Shown here: positions 37,531-49,100 of the stretch, one piece after another
How the letters are laid out: every line of letters starts with the position of its first letter
Position numbering within the stretch: the stretch's first letter is position 1
Source: Cohnella sp. OV330
GTDB lineage: Bacteria > Bacillota > Bacilli > Paenibacillales > Paenibacillaceae
Assembly: GCF_900112065.1 (NCBI RefSeq)
Contig: NZ_FOKE01000008.1
Coordinates: 186,001 to 250,000 of the forward strand
Reading direction: 5' to 3'
Length of the DNA: 64,000 bases
Notes under the pieces: generated by a model
Told to the model about the DNA's origin: nothing
Databases searched by the model: none
What the model saw: only the letters and a program-made list of their open reading frames with translations
Made by a program: the position numbers and the translations under genes

Positions 37531-39210
37531 TCATTCTTCGATACCCTCGACCGACACGCTATATTCGTTCGACTTCGACGTGCCGGCATGCTCCCGGCCG
37601 TTCAATGCGAACGTATATCTTGCCGTCAAAAAGCCTTCGACCGATTCCAGCATCGTGTCCTCGGGAACGGTGACGCGGTAGCCGATCCTTTTGCTTTGAT
37701 CCGGTTCTAGAGCGCCAAGCGCGGCCGAACCGTCCAGCAGTATCGCCGTCGGCGCGCCGTCGACTTGAATGCCGAAGCCCGCGAGCCGGGTGCCGGCAGG
37801 CACCAGCCCTTCCAGGAAGACGGATGCCGCGACATTGCCTTTGTTGGTCACCTCCGCACGGTAAACGATATCGTCTCCCGGATAAACCTCAGATGGATCA
37901 CCCTTTACCCCGACGGCGATAAATGGCGAGACGACGCGGGTAATGACGGTATCGGACACGGCGACCGCACGCACCGCGCGTCCGTCGTTCAGCCGAAAAG
38001 CATAAATCAATTGCGCCTGATTCGTATATTCCGGCAGTTGACCGTCACCGCTTGCGAGCGGCGGGACACGCGCTTGAAAGGCGACGACGACCCGGCCGTC
38101 GGGGCTGATCGTGCCGAGCGGAACGCCGGTTCCGGGCGATGCGTAAGCGGCCGGGATGCCGGCGACGGTCACGCTGCCTGCGACAAATATTAGCCCCGCC
38201 GGCAAAAGATCCTGCAGCGTCGCTTCGATCGCGATGCGCGATGCGTTGTAGGCGACCAGCGTGTACGTAATCGGGTCGCCGGGCGCGGCCTGGTCCGGGC
38301 TGGCGGTCATCGTCAGCGTCGCCTCGGGCTTGACGACGACGACGGAAGCCGTGTTCGTGCCGGTCGAATCGATCTCGCCCGACGTCGAATAGAATACCAG
38401 CGCGTTTACCTGCAGGACGCTGCCGTCGGGCAGATCGCCGACCTGCCCGGCAAACGTCACGACCGCCGAGCCGCCCGCGGCGATCGTCCCGACCGCGATG
38501 CCCGATGCCGGAACAGCACCGGGCGCGCGGACATCGTCGACCGTGACGCTGCCGGCCAGAAAGGTCAAACCCTGCGGCAGCGACACGACGACATTAACGC
38601 CGGAGACCGGCCCCGCGCCTTCGTTCATCACGACCAAGTCGTAGTAGACGACGTCTCCCGCGAACGTCTGACTCCATCGCGTGCGGATCGACGCAGACAC
38701 CTTGATGCCGATGACCTGAACCGTTACTTCGTTAGATTCCGCTTCGCCACGCGAGATTCTGCCCTCAGGCGTGGCGAAAGAGAATTCGGCGCGAGCCCGG
38801 TTGGCAATCGTGCGGGATTCGGGAATCGCGATTACGACGAGCTGGAACGAGACGGCCACTCGCCCGCCCGGCGCGAGGCTGCCGAGCGGAATTCCCGAAG
38901 GCGGATCCGCACCGGGCAGAGGCACGCCGTCGAGCAACACCGAGTTCGATACGACGGACGTGCCCGCCGGCAACGGATCGTACAGCGCGACGTCTGCGGG
39001 CGCATTGCCGTCGTTGGCGACGGCCACGCGGTAGACGATCGTGGACCCCAGCTCGGCTTGCGCGGCGTCAGCCGTCTTGCGGACGGTGATCGCCGGGCCG
39101 AACAACGGAATGGAGACGACGTTCGAATAGGCAATGGACGGGTATAGTCCCGACGTGAACCGGACATGCGATTGATTGCGCAAATACGGATCCGGCAGGA
39201 GGGGCGTCAT
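37531..39210 (-). CDS. DUF11 repeat protein, C-terminal segment of a split giant protein
   Basis: A 559-residue open frame. After about 35 residues that complete the broken repeat of the upstream frame (LRNQSHVRFTSG, then SNVVSIPLFGP) it holds four DUF11-type repeats starting near ITVRKTADAAQAELGSTIVY, IKVSASIRTRWSQTFAGDVV, ATLTMTASPDQAAPGDPITY and IAVGVKGDPSEVYPGDDIVY. It ends NEYSVSVEGIEE with no LPxTG, transmembrane or S-layer anchor. ATG 39210 overlaps the upstream stop in ATGA, but the split falls inside one repeat, so it was most likely one gene with the upstream frame. Surface or extracellular placement is inferred from the family only. Confidence 0.75.
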   Translation of the reverse strand: MTPLLPDPYLRNQSHVRFTSGLYPSIAYSNVVSIPLFGPAITVRKTADAAQAELGSTIVYRVAVANDGNAPADVALYDPLPAGTSVVSNSVLLDGVPLPGADPPSGIPLGSLAPGGRVAVSFQLVVIAIPESRTIANRARAEFSFATPEGRISRGEAESNEVTVQVIGIKVSASIRTRWSQTFAGDVVYYDLVVMNEGAGPVSGVNVVVSLPQGLTFLAGSVTVDDVRAPGAVPASGIAVGTIAAGGSAVVTFAGQVGDLPDGSVLQVNALVFYSTSGEIDSTGTNTASVVVVKPEATLTMTASPDQAAPGDPITYTLVAYNASRIAIEATLQDLLPAGLIFVAGSVTVAGIPAAYASPGTGVPLGTISPDGRVVVAFQARVPPLASGDGQLPEYTNQAQLIYAFRLNDGRAVRAVAVSDTVITRVVSPFIAVGVKGDPSEVYPGDDIVYRAEVTNKGNVAASVFLEGLVPAGTRLAGFGIQVDGAPTAILLDGSAALGALEPDQSKRIGYRVTVPEDTMLESVEGFLTARYTFALNGREHAGTSKSNEYSVSVEGIEE

Positions 39211-42200
39211 ATCGTAACGACCCTGACCTGGAACGTAACGGTGACCGTAGCGCCGGCCGCGATCGAGCCGACCGCGATGCCCGTATTCGGGTTGGCTCCG
39301 GGCCGCGCGGCGCCGTCGACCGTGACGCTGCCGTCTACGAATACCGTGCCGACGGGGACGGGGTCGACGATCACGACGTTATTCACGGCTTCGATGCCGC
39401 TGTTGGACACCAGGATCGTATACGTGATGACGTCGCCTACGATGGCGTCGATGGCGTCCGTGCTCTTCGTCACGACGACGTTCGGCGCGGACACCGGGAT
39501 GATGAGCGTGTTCGAAACGGCGCTTCCCGTCAGCACGCGTCCGTCAGGCGGCGAATACGTGTAGGTGGCCGTCGCCTGGTTCGACAGCTGCTGCGGCGAA
39601 GGGAGCGCATCTACGGTCACTTCGAGCGTGACGGTCACATTGACGCTTCCGCCCGGGGGCACAAGGCCGACGGCTATGCCGCCGGACGGATCCGCGCCTG
39701 GCTGCGGCACGCCGTTCACAAGGACGCTGTTCGGCACGAATGCGGTACCGGCAGGAATCGTATCCGTCAACGTCAGATCGGCCGCCAGATTGCCCGTGTT
39801 CGTGATGTTGATGCTATAGATGACCGTATCGCCGACGGTCGCGTTCGTCGTACTCGCCGACTTCAGCATGGCGATGATCGGCTGGTAGACCGGCGTGACG
39901 ACCGTATTGGAGAACGTCGTCGCGGAGAACGCGCCGGACGTAAAGCTGACGGAGGCGCGGTTGCTGAGCGAACTGGGATCCGGCAGCGAGGTGACATTGA
40001 TCGTATACGCGACGGTCGTGCCGGCGCCCGGCGCGATCGAACCGAGCGCGATGCCGGCCTCCGGATTCGCGTTCGTCCGCGGTATGCCGTCGACGGTCAC
40101 GCTGCCGGGGACGAAGATCGCGCCGCTCGGCGTCGGATCGTTCAGCAGCACGTTATTGATGGTCACGATGCCATTGTTCTGAATGGCGACCGTATAAACG
40201 AGGTTGTCGCCGACGACGGCGTCGGTCGCCGATGCGGACTTCGCCACGCCGACGTTCGGCGCGCTCACCGGCACGACGAGCAGATTCGATACAAACGCAC
40301 CGCCGAACGTGCGTCCGTCCGGAAGCGTATAGGCATAAGTCGAGGAAGCCTGGTTCGACAGCAGTTGGCCCGGCGGAAGCGTGACGACGACGACGGAGAA
40401 CGTGACCGTCGCCGTCGTAGCGACGCCGGGTACGAGGATGCCCGCGGAGGGATCGGCGCCTGCGGAAGGCTGCCCGTTGATCAGCACGCTGTTCGGCACG
40501 AGCGTCGTGCCTGCGGGAATATTGTCCGTCACCGTCACGTTCGCCGGGTAGTTCCCCGAATTCGATAAAGCGATCGTATAAGAGACGGTGTCGCCGACCG
40601 TCGCGTTGGCGGTGCTGGCGGTCTTCGCCGCGGACAGGATCGGGATGTATACAGGCGTCGTGACGGTATTCGAGAAGGTGACGCCTGAAAACACACCGGA
40701 CGTGAAGGTCACCGTCGATTGATTGGATAGCGTTTGGGACGGCGGCAGCGAAGTGACGGTCACGTTAAACGCCACCGTCGCCGTCGCGCCGGGCGCGATC
40801 ATCGGTATGCTGATCCCCGTCGCCGGGTTCGCGGCTGGACGAGGGACGCCGTCGACCGTCAGCGAGCCCGGCACGAATGCCGTGGTGGCCGGGAACGGAT
40901 CGGTGAAAATGACGTTGTTCACGCTGGCGATGCCGTTGTTCGCGATGACTGTCGCGTACGTCACCGTATCGCCGATCGTCGTGGCAGCCGTCGGCGTACT
41001 CTTGGATACGGCGACGTTGGGCGCGGATACCGGTATCGTCACCGTATTGGATAAGGCGGACCCCGTTAACGTACGCGTATCGGGCAGCGTAAACGAATAG
41101 GCGGCCGTGCCCTGGTTGACGAGCTGCTGCGGCGAAGGGAGCGTGTCGATGACGACGGAAAACGTGACCGTGCGCGTCCCGCCGGCTTCGATCGGTCCGA
41201 GGGCGATACCGGTCGACGGATCGGAGCCGGGAATGGGAAAACCGCCGATGATGACGCTGTTCGGCACGAAAACGGTGCCCGCCGGCACATTATCCGTCAA
41301 GGTCGTCGTCGCGGGATAGTTGCCCGAATTCGATACCGTCAGCGTATACGTCACCGTATCGCCGACCGTGGCGTTGGCGGTGTTGGCCGCTTTCGATACG
41401 GAGATCTCAGGTTGATAGACGGGCGTGGAGACGACATTGGAAAAGGTCGCGGCCGAGAACGCGCCCGAGGTAAAGCCGACGGACGCTTGGTTGGCGATTT
41501 GAGCCGGCTCCGGCACCGAGACGACGCTGACGCTGAACACGACCGTCGCCGTTCCGCTCGGCGCGAGCGTGCCTAACTGGATGCCGCCCGACGGCACCGC
41601 CAAAGGAGCGGGAACGCCGTTCACGATGACGCTGCCGGGCACGAATGCCGCGCCGGCCGGCACAGGATCCGTCAACAGGACGATCGTGACGGCTTCAATG
41701 CCGCTATTAAGCACGGTCACGGTGTAAGTGATCGTGTCTCCGAGCGCCACGGATATCGAAGGCGTCGATTTCGATACGGAGACATTCGGAGCGGACACGG
41801 GGAAAGCGACCGTGTTGGACGTCACGTTCTGGGTGATCGTGCGGCCGTCAGGCGGCACGTAGGTAAGCACGGCCGAAGCCGTATTGGACAGTTGCTGAGG
41901 CGTCGGCAAAGAGGTGACGACGACGGAGAAGGTGACGACGACGGTCTGTCCTGGCACGACGATGCCGATCGGGATCGGCGAGGTCGGCGTGGCGCCCGGC
42001 TGCGGGACGCCGTCGACGATGACGCTGTTGGCCGAGAACGTGGTGCCCGCGGGGATCGTGTCGGTGACGGTCACGCTTGCGCCGAAGTTGCCCGAATTGG
42101 TCGCGGTAATGGTATAGACGATCGTATCGCCGACGGTCGCGTTGCTCGTGCTCGCGCTTTTGACGAGCGCGATCTGGGGCTGGTACACGGGAGTGACGGT

Positions 42201-45200
42201 CGTATTGGAAGCCGACGTGCCCGAAAAGACGCCGGATGTGAATCCGACCGTCGATTGGTTCGTGATCTGAGACGGTATCGCCATCGTGATTATCACCTCG
42301 AATGTGACGGTAGCCGAAGCGCCGGGGGCCAAGGCTCCGATTGAAATGCCGGACGACGGATTCGCGGACGGCCTCGCGGCGCCGCCCACGCGCACGCTTC
42401 CGGGCACGAACGAGACGTTCGCCGGGAGCGGGTCGCTGAATACGACATTGTTCACCGCCGCGATCCCGTTGTTCGTGACGACGGCGCTGAACGTCAGCGT
42501 ATCGCCGACGATGCCTGAAGCCGGCGCGACGGCTTTGACCACGCGCACGTCGGGCGCGGAGACCGGAACGGACAGCGTGTTGGAAGCCGCCGAACCCGGT
42601 ATTTGCCGGCCGTCCGGCAGCGCGTACGTATACGACGCGGACGCTTGATTGTCCAGCCGCTGGGACGGCGGCAGCGAATTGATCGTCACGACGAAACTGA
42701 CGACGACCGTCTGCCCGGGGCCGACGGCGAGCGGAATGCCCGTGGCGGGACTGACGCCCGGCGTCGGCGTATCCCCGACCAAGACGCTGTTGGTCTGGAA
42801 CGTAAGAGAAGGCGGCAGCGGATCGGTAATCGTCGTTTGCGCGGCGGCATTGCCGGCGTTGGTCGCCGTCACGAAATAGGTAAACGTATCGCCTACGGTC
42901 GTCCGCGTCGCGCTGGCGCTCTTCGTCAGCGTCAGCGAGGCTTGGTAAACGGCGGTGACGGCAGGCGCCGAAGCCGATGTGCCCTGGAACGCGCCGGACG
43001 TGAAGCCGACGGTTGCTTGATTGGACAGTTGAGCCGGATTCGGCAGCGAGACGACGGTCGCGCTAAAAACGACGGTGACTGGCGCGCCTGGATTCACCGT
43101 CCCGAGCGGCACGCCCGAGGACGGATTGGCGGCGGGCGACGTTACGCCGCCGATCGTCAGGCTGCCCGGCACGAAGGCCGCGCCGGCAGGGACCGAGTCG
43201 GTCAAGACCGCATTCGTCACGGGCGTTATGCCGTTGTTGGCAGTGACGATCGTGTAGACGATCGTGTCGCCGACCGCCGCGTTCGCGAAATTCGCCGACT
43301 TCGTTACGGTGACGTTCGGCGCTGAGGCGCCGATAGTCAGGGTGTTGGACAACGCCGAGCCGGCCAACGTTCGTCCGCTAGGCAGCTGGTAAGTAAAACC
43401 CGCGGCTCCTTGGTCCACGAGCGCCGGCGGAGAAGGAAGCGAGCCGAGCAGCGTCTGGAACGTCACGTTTACGGAACCGCCGATCGCGATCGTGCCGAGC
43501 GGAATGCCGGTCAGCGGCGAAGCGGACGGCTGCGTTACGCCGCCGACCGTGACGCTTCCGGGGACGAAGCTTGAGCCGGCCGGGATATTGTCGGTCAGCG
43601 TAACCTGGGCGGCCGCGATATTGCCCGAATTCGCGACTTTAAGCGTATAGAGGATGGTGTCTCCGACCGTAGCGTTCGTCCGGTCGGCGCTTTTCGCGAG
43701 CGTGACGATCGGTTGGTAGACCGGCGTCGTCGTCGTGTTGGACAGCGATTGGCCGTTGAACGTTCCCAAGCTGTAAGAGACGGTCGACTGGTTGCTCAGC
43801 TGCGCCGGACTTGGCAGAGACACGACCTGCGCCTGGAAGGTTATCACGACCTGGGCGCCGGCGGCGACGGTGCCTATAGCGATGCCGCTGGCCGGCGATG
43901 CGGAGGGGCGGGATTGCCCGGCGACGGTGACGCTTCCCGCTACGAACGAAGTCCCGGCCGGGAGCGCGTCGCTCAGAATCGCGTTCGAGATCGCTTCGGT
44001 GCCGTTGTTCGCGACGACCGACGTATAGGTCAACGTCTCGCCGACGGCGACGTCCGTCAGGCTGACGCTCTTGACGACGCTGACGTTAGGCAGTCTAACG
44101 GGGACGGTGACCGCGTTGGACGACGCCGAGCCGGATACGGTGCGCAGGTCCGGCGGCTGGAACGTGTACGTGGCCGTCGCCTGGTTGACGAGTTGAGACT
44201 GGGCGGGCAGCGCATTGACGCGCACCTGGAACAGCACCGTTGAGGTAGCGCCGGCCGCGATCGTGCCGATCGCGACCCCCGAGGCCGGATTCGCGCCAGG
44301 GACGAGCACGCCGTTCAATCGGAAAGTACCCGCTTCGTACGACGAGCCGGCCGGGATATTGTCGAAAAACGTCGTCGTCGCGCCGATATTGCCTGAATTC
44401 GCGATCGCGACTGTGTAAGTGACGAGACTGCCGACGGTGGCGTTTGCCGTGCTCGCAGTCTTGGTCATCGCCAGCACCGGCGAATAGACGGGAATCGTGT
44501 ACGTATTCGATGGCACGACGCCGGACAGGTTTGGTCCGCCGCCGACGCTCTGGAACGTAAACGCTGCGTTGGCGATGTTGGACAGCTGCTGCGGACTCGG
44601 CAACGAAGCGACGCGCGCCTGATAGGTGGCCGTCACCGAGGCACCGAGCGCAATCGATCCCAGGGACACGCCGGTCGTGATATCAAGGGTCGGTCTTGCG
44701 ACGCCCGCTACGACGACGCTGCCAGCAACGAAGGAGGCGCCGGGGGATAAGGCATCGGTCAGCACGACACTGACCGCATCCGTCGTGCTGGTATTGCCGA
44801 CGAGCACCGAATACGTCACGACATCGCCGACGATCGCCCCCGTCACGTTCGAGCTCTTGGACACCGTGACCGTTGGCGCTTGGATATCGATCTGAATGGC
44901 GACGCCGTTCACGACGTAGGCATCGTCGGACGTCCTCAGGCTGAGTACGGCCGACGTTTGGCCGTTCGTAAGCCGGGCCTCAAGATCCACGTTGGTGATG
45001 TCCCAGCCTTGCCGGCCGCCGACGATATTCGAGCCGGGCGCACCGTTGGTCTGGTTGCGCGTGCCGAACGTCCCCGTCGTGTTGAGCTGTCCGAGGTTGT
45101 TGTTGATCTGCGAGGCGAAGAAATTCGCGGCAAAATTGTTCGGCCCGGACAAAGCGACAAGCGAAGCGGCGGTCGGTCCGAACAGGACCTGGTCGCCCGT

Positions 45201-45919
45201 CCGGTTCGCGTCTCCTTCCTGCGCGCTAAATAGCGCTCTGCCGCCGGGCACGCCCGTACTCGGCGTGGCGAAGCCGGTCAACGTCGTATTGACGGGACTT
45301 GACGAGGCTTGAACGAAGACGGCGCCCGCCCGAAGAGAAAGATTGCGAAAAGGCAGCGCCGAATTCCGATACACGACGCCAAGCGTCCAGCCCGCATGGT
45401 TGGCCGTCGAGTCGCCGTTGACCACGATCGTACCGACGACGCCGCCGGTCGTGTAAGTGCCGGCGCCTCCCGCCTGGACGAGCGAGGTAACGTTGTTCGA
45501 TCTCACATAAGCGAATGCGCCGTTGCCGAGATCGACGGAATTGCTCGTTGCTGAATCCGGAGAGACGCTGAACGATCCGGTGGGCGTCGTGAAACTGACA
45601 GGATCGTTGTTCGACGCGCTGAGATTGACGTTGCCGTTGATGTAACTGCCCGCCCAGATCAGCTCCGCATACAGGACGGTACTCCCGGCAGGCAAGACGA
45701 GGATGGCGGCGGAACTGTTGTTCAGATAATTGCTCGTTGTTCCTGTCGGATAGGTACCGAATTGCGAAGCAGAAGTGGTCGTCGTAAAAGCGCCGATGCT
45801 GTCCTGCGTGCCCGGCGTGCCCGGCGTATCGGAGCGGCTGAGCCGAGCGTGTTGCCGGTGAACGTAATGGCGCCCGTCGCATTGAAAGTCGCCCGGACGA
45901 TAAGCGGAATTGGGAACAC
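39207..45919 (-). CDS. Giant DUF11 repeat protein, N-terminal segment (frame break near 45842)
   Basis: About 2,235 residues. An N-terminal domain of about 350 residues (SIGAFTTTTSASQFGTYPTG, SAAILVLPAGSTVLYAELIW, GWDITNVDLEARLTNGQT) precedes 15 DUF11 repeats of about 126 residues, each with a K(S/T)xxxxxxxxVGDTxxYT start and a SNT end. The repeats alternate in two types. The first 26 codons, IPLIVRATFNATGAITFTGN and TLG, are in another frame from 45919 to 45842, then the main frame continues with LSRSDTPGTPG. A long open frame from 46016 gives an unrelated N-terminus and is rejected. AGGAGG lies at 45920-45925, so the true start may be an ATT at 45910. No signal peptide is seen. Likely a large cell-surface or spore-surface protein; possibly a pseudogene. 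Confidence 0.75.
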
Positions 45920-46026
45920 CTCCTCTCCATCCCGTTAGCGATAACCAAGCACCTTGGCTTGCGCGCATTATTTGAACTATATGAAGAAGGAAGGCGATAA
46001 ATGATGGTAGCTGCATTTCCAGTTAT

Positions 46027-46040
46027 TCGATTATAATCGA
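46027..46040. promoter_or_regulatory. 14-bp palindrome between divergent DUF11 and FecR genes
   Basis: TCGATTATAATCGA is a perfect palindrome holding TATAAT on both strands. It could be an operator or shared -10 element; no convincing -35 is found at 17 bp on either side. Confidence 0.35.
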
Positions 46041-46116
46041 GTAATTATGACAAGTTTTTCAAGGGCTGAGGTGTCTAAATCGAGCCTCGTTCTGCGTACA
46101 TAGAGGGAGTGGAGCC

Positions 46117-49100
46117 ATGATTCGCAGCTGGGGGATTTTCGCGCTCGTATTTTTATTGATCGGCGTACCCGTATCGTTGACGTTCGGCAAGGAAGCGAAC
46201 GCGGCCGGGTCGTCGCGCATCGCGGTGATCAGGACATTGAGCGGAGACGTGCAAGTGCAGAAGGCGGGAGGGGCCAAGACGTTCAAGGCGTTCGCGAAGC
46301 TGAGCCTGAACCAGGGGGACAAGCTGACGACCGGGAGCGACGGGGCAGCCGAGCTTCAATTCGCCAACGGCACGTCGCAGGACGACCTGCTCAGCGTCGG
46401 CGACGATACGACGCTCGCCTTTTCGAAGCTGTCGGACAAAAAAGGAACGGTCACCCGGGTGAGCATGCTGAAGGGGACTGCATGGGTGGACGTGAAGTCG
46501 ATCAAGAGCAAAGAGGACGACTTCCGCCTGGAGACGCCGACGGCGGTCATGGGCGTGCGCGGGACGGCTTTTTACGCTGCGGTTCATCCCGAATCCGGCG
46601 CGACTAAAACAGCTGTGCTGTCGGGCGTCGTTCAATTCGCGAAGACCGGAGGCGCCGACGCGAGAGACAAGACGCTGAACCTGTATCCGACGCAAGAGAT
46701 TCTGGCGCTGCCTTACGGCGATCCATCCGACGGAGACCAGGTGACGCTCATAAACATCCCCGATCTTGTGCAAGGGATGCCGCCTTCAGTCGTCGCCTCG
46801 CTGCTCCGAAGCAAGTCCAAGATCGACGATGAAAATCGGGAGATGTCGGCCCGGTTCGCGCAGGACAAGCTGCCGTCGTCGCTAGGCGCTACCGCCGAGG
46901 ATCTCGCCCGGTTCATGCAGAACGCGCTCGATCTGACTGGCGTCTTCGCCAAGCAGGCGATCGAGCAAAAGAAGCTCGATCTCTCGCAGATCAAGCAGAT
47001 CGAGCGGGAAAAAGGGACGGCGTTCAATCTGGATAAGTCCGATCTTCAGCTGACGGAAGCGGACAAACAGAAGCAGGAAAGCGTCAAGCAGCGAGAAGCC
47101 GAAGCCGTCAAGAAGCTGGCCGAGGAGGCTGCTGCCAAGCTGAAGACGCTTCAGGATCGACTCGCGGATCAACTGCCGGCGATCGAGCAAGCGAAGCAGG
47201 AGCGGCTGTCCGCGAACAAGAAAGCGGCGGCGGAGGCGGAGGCGAAGGCCGAGGCCGCACTGCTGTCGCAAATGACTGAATCGCAGAAGCGGCAATTCCT
47301 GACGGACAAGACGGCGAATCAAGCGTCGTCCGCCGTGCCGGCGGCAACGCCGGCACCGACGCTGTCTTCCGAGTCGAGGCTTGCTTCATTGGAGATATCC
47401 GGTGCGGCGTTGAGCCCGGCCTTTTCGCAAAATCGATTGAGCTACGCGGTTGTCGTTAACGCCAGCGTAGCCAGCGTAGAGATTCGCCCTGTCGCGATGG
47501 ATTCGGCAGCCTCGATCACGGTAAACGGGGAAACGCCGTCAGGCGGAGGACGATCGGTAGCGCTGGACTATGGGGCGAATACCGTCGACGTTCAGGTGGT
47601 GTCCCCGGACCGATCGCTTGCGCGCCATTATAGCGTCATGATCACGAGGGAGCTCCTCGACGTTGCTGACATTGCCGTTGGACCGGCTCATCTGCAAGTC
47701 GACTTCGGAAGCGCCGGCCTGTCCGCGCCGATCAGCGTGCCCGGCGATATCGCTTCGGTGGACCTGACGCTGAACGCGGCGGAGGCTCCCGTTATCCTGG
47801 TCAACGGTGCCGCCGTCCCCGCATTGCCCGAGACGACGAGTTCGGCGAATGTCTCCTGGCGCTTCAGTTTGCCGATGCAGACCGGCTCCAACGCGATAGC
47901 CATTACGGCTAAGGCGGGCGGGAAAAGCAAAACGTACACGCTTTACGCCAACCGTCAGTCTCAAAATAGCGGCCTTTCAAGCGTGACCGTAAAAAGCGCC
48001 GACGGCCAGCGCGACTTCAGCGCATTCCCCGGGCAGGACGGTAAATTCAGAACGACCATTCCCGCCGCGATGACGGAGGGGCTGCTCGTCTTCTGGCCCG
48101 CTGACAGCCGGTCTAAGGTGGAAATCAACGGAAACTCGTACGGCTTCGGTCAGTCCGCGCCGATCTCGCTGGCATCCGATATCGTCGAGATCGCGCTGAC
48201 GGTCCGGTCGGAGAGCGGCACGGCTTCCGATTACATCCTCGCGCTGGACCGCTTTCCGGTCGGAAGCGGCGTGGACGCGACGCTCGCCGGCGTCAAGTTG
48301 ATGAACGGCAGCCAGCAGACGGGTCAGGCGGCGCCGGATTCCAATCTGCGTTTGTCTTTGAACGTTCCCGTTACGCGGACCAGCGTCGAGTTTCAGCCGA
48401 CGTTCCCGGAAGGCGAGCGGTATTGGCGGTATATCAAGGTGCGGCTTGCAGGCACGGTTCAAGATTTTTATCCCGACCTGCAGACGAGCAATTATACGAT
48501 TCCGTTAAATGCGACCGGGGACACAACTATCGAGATCGTCATCCAATCCGCGGATAAGAGCGTAACGAATACGTATACGTGGATCGTAAGGAAGACGATC
48601 ATGGCCGATTCCGCTCATTTTGACGCGCTCGCGGGCCAGGCATTGACCGGGCAGCTTGAAGGGAGCGATCCTGCGGGCTTGCCGCTCACCTACGCGTTGG
48701 TCCCGGGAAGCGGTCCCGCGTTCGGTTCGCTGACGCTGAATCCGGACGGATCGTTCCAGTATGAAGCGGCAGCCGACGCGCTGGGCGCCGTAACCTTCGA
48801 CTATACCGTCTCAGACGGCACGGACATTTCCGCGCCCGCCACCGTGACGATATTCGTCAAGCTCCCGTCGCCGACGCTGGCCGGATTGGAGATATGGAAC
48901 CTAGCGACGAACGGTACGTCCGTCGACCCTTATTATTTGGGCGAATCTACGCAAGCGTCCGACACGTTCGTCTATGCGAAGTATCTAGACGTCATGCCGA
49001 ACGACATCACCCTAACGTATCACTTCGATAATTCCGTGAATGCGGCGAGCTTGACGTTTAGCGACAGGCAGGGGAGCGCCCGCAACGTCGACATGATTGC

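Noticed and set aside
45920-46016. N-terminal extension MQLPSFIAFLLHIVQIMRAS as start or signal peptide of the DUF11 protein
   Set aside because: The conserved N-terminal sequence is found in a different frame just downstream of a strong AGGAGG site; the extension translates the reverse frame of that region and looks like a shadow.
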